NCBI GenBank assembly: GCA_030632745.1
Contig: DAOVUE010000099.1
Span: 1-6,286 of the forward strand
DNA: 6,286 nt
Direction of reading: 5' to 3'
Source: Pseudomonadota bacterium
GTDB taxonomy: Bacteria; Pseudomonadota; Gammaproteobacteria; GRL18
In this document: in pieces, positions 6,075 to 6,286 of the stretch
Numbering within the stretch: position 1 is the stretch's first letter
Layout of the letters: every line of letters starts with the position of its first letter
Made by a program: the position numbers and the translations under genes
Notes under the pieces: generated by a model
Database searches by the model: none
Seen by the model: the letters and a program-made list of their open reading frames with translations, nothing else
Told to the model about the DNA's origin: nothing

Positions 6075-6092
6075 GTTTGATTAGTTTGATCA
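6075..6092. repeat. Two tandem 9-bp repeats GTTTGATYA upstream of the kinase-like gene
   Basis: GTTTGATTA (6075-6083) and GTTTGATCA (6084-6092) are adjacent direct repeats differing at one base. They lie 13-30 bp upstream of the kinase-like start codon on the template for that gene's leader. A regulator site is possible. Two short AT-rich copies are also compatible with chance. Confidence 0.3.
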
Positions 6093-6136
6093 GCGTAGTG
6101 TATTTTGTTTAGTATCATAGTTTCATTATCTCATAA

Positions 6137-6286
6137 CTCTTATCTAACATAAAATTTTTCACTATCTTACTTTGCCATTTATATGTTAGCAAAGCGATAG
6201 CGGCAAATTTAATGTTTGCTGACGGCTCTTATAGAACATGAAATTATGCAGCTGTCTTATGTGAGATTTTAATGTTCTCACAGCGA
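6137..6286. repeat. Diverged tandem repeat of about 89 bp with conserved hairpins, running off the window
   Basis: CTCTTATCTAACATAAAATT (6137-6156) recurs as CTCTTATAGAACATGAAATT (6226-6245), 17 of 20 identical at an offset of 89. Further along, 6171-6197 aligns with 6260-6286 at the same offset, with 19 of 27 identical, so this is a diverged tandem duplication rather than one chance match. Both copies carry a hairpin at the equivalent position: 6171-6177 with 6187-6193, and 6260-6266 with 6276-6282, each with a 9-nt loop. A third hairpin (6201-6207 with 6215-6221) lies in the first copy. The second copy is cut by the window edge. No open reading frame explains it. It may be a small dispersed repeat family, a structured RNA, or the start of an array upstream of the kinase-like gene. 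Confidence 0.6.

Noticed and set aside
6137..6286. CRISPR array at the right edge
   Set aside because: The recurring motifs are short, diverged and in alternating orientation. There are no identical repeats with unique spacers and no cas gene.

Overview
The window is an AT-rich piece of a Gram-negative bacterial chromosome, most likely gammaproteobacterial, from a cell-surface polysaccharide (LPS, O-antigen or capsule) locus. The evidence for this is a CMP-Kdo-synthetase-type cytidylyltransferase, an O-antigen ligase/polymerase-type membrane protein, an LPS-kinase-like protein and a glycosyltransferase-like protein packed together. The organism cannot be named from the sequence. There is no tRNA, rRNA, insertion sequence or CRISPR array.

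Layout, left to right: (1) bases 1-37 may hold the first codons of another minus-strand gene. (2) Bases 38-3075 are a tightly overlapping minus-strand operon, read right to left: a two-domain pyruvate-aldolase-type protein (TTG start), then a HAD phosphatase, then a KdsB-like CMP-ulosonate synthetase. The overlaps are 14 and 17 bp. (3) Bases 3076-3245 are a divergent intergenic region with a perfect 12-bp palindrome. (4) Bases 3246-4490 (+) encode a polytopic O-antigen ligase/polymerase-family protein. (5) Bases 4499-6062 are a second minus-strand pair, a small LPS-kinase-like protein followed after 1 bp by a DUF6625-like putative glycosyltransferase. This pair converges on the ligase with an 8-bp gap that holds a small hairpin. 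(6) Bases 6137-6286 hold a diverged tandem repeat of about 89 bp. Its hairpin is preserved by compensatory base changes, and the second copy runs off the window.

How the genes may work together (inference): every 3-deoxy-2-ulosonic acid (Kdo-like or nonulosonic) is chemically a 4-hydroxy-2-oxo acid, the product class of the DRE-TIM aldolases that resemble the N-terminal domain of the 542-aa protein. An aldolase, a phosphatase and a CMP-ulosonate synthetase encoded as one overlapping unit could therefore be a self-contained route to a CMP-activated ulosonic acid, using pyruvate chemistry rather than the PEP-dependent KdsA/KdsC route. The C-terminal domain of the aldolase resembles the DUF115/MAF Rossmann-like domain found around nonulosonic-acid glycosylation, which fits but does not prove this. 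This cassette is the best candidate in the window for an undescribed pathway. The right-edge repeat with covarying stems is the best unexplained non-coding signal.
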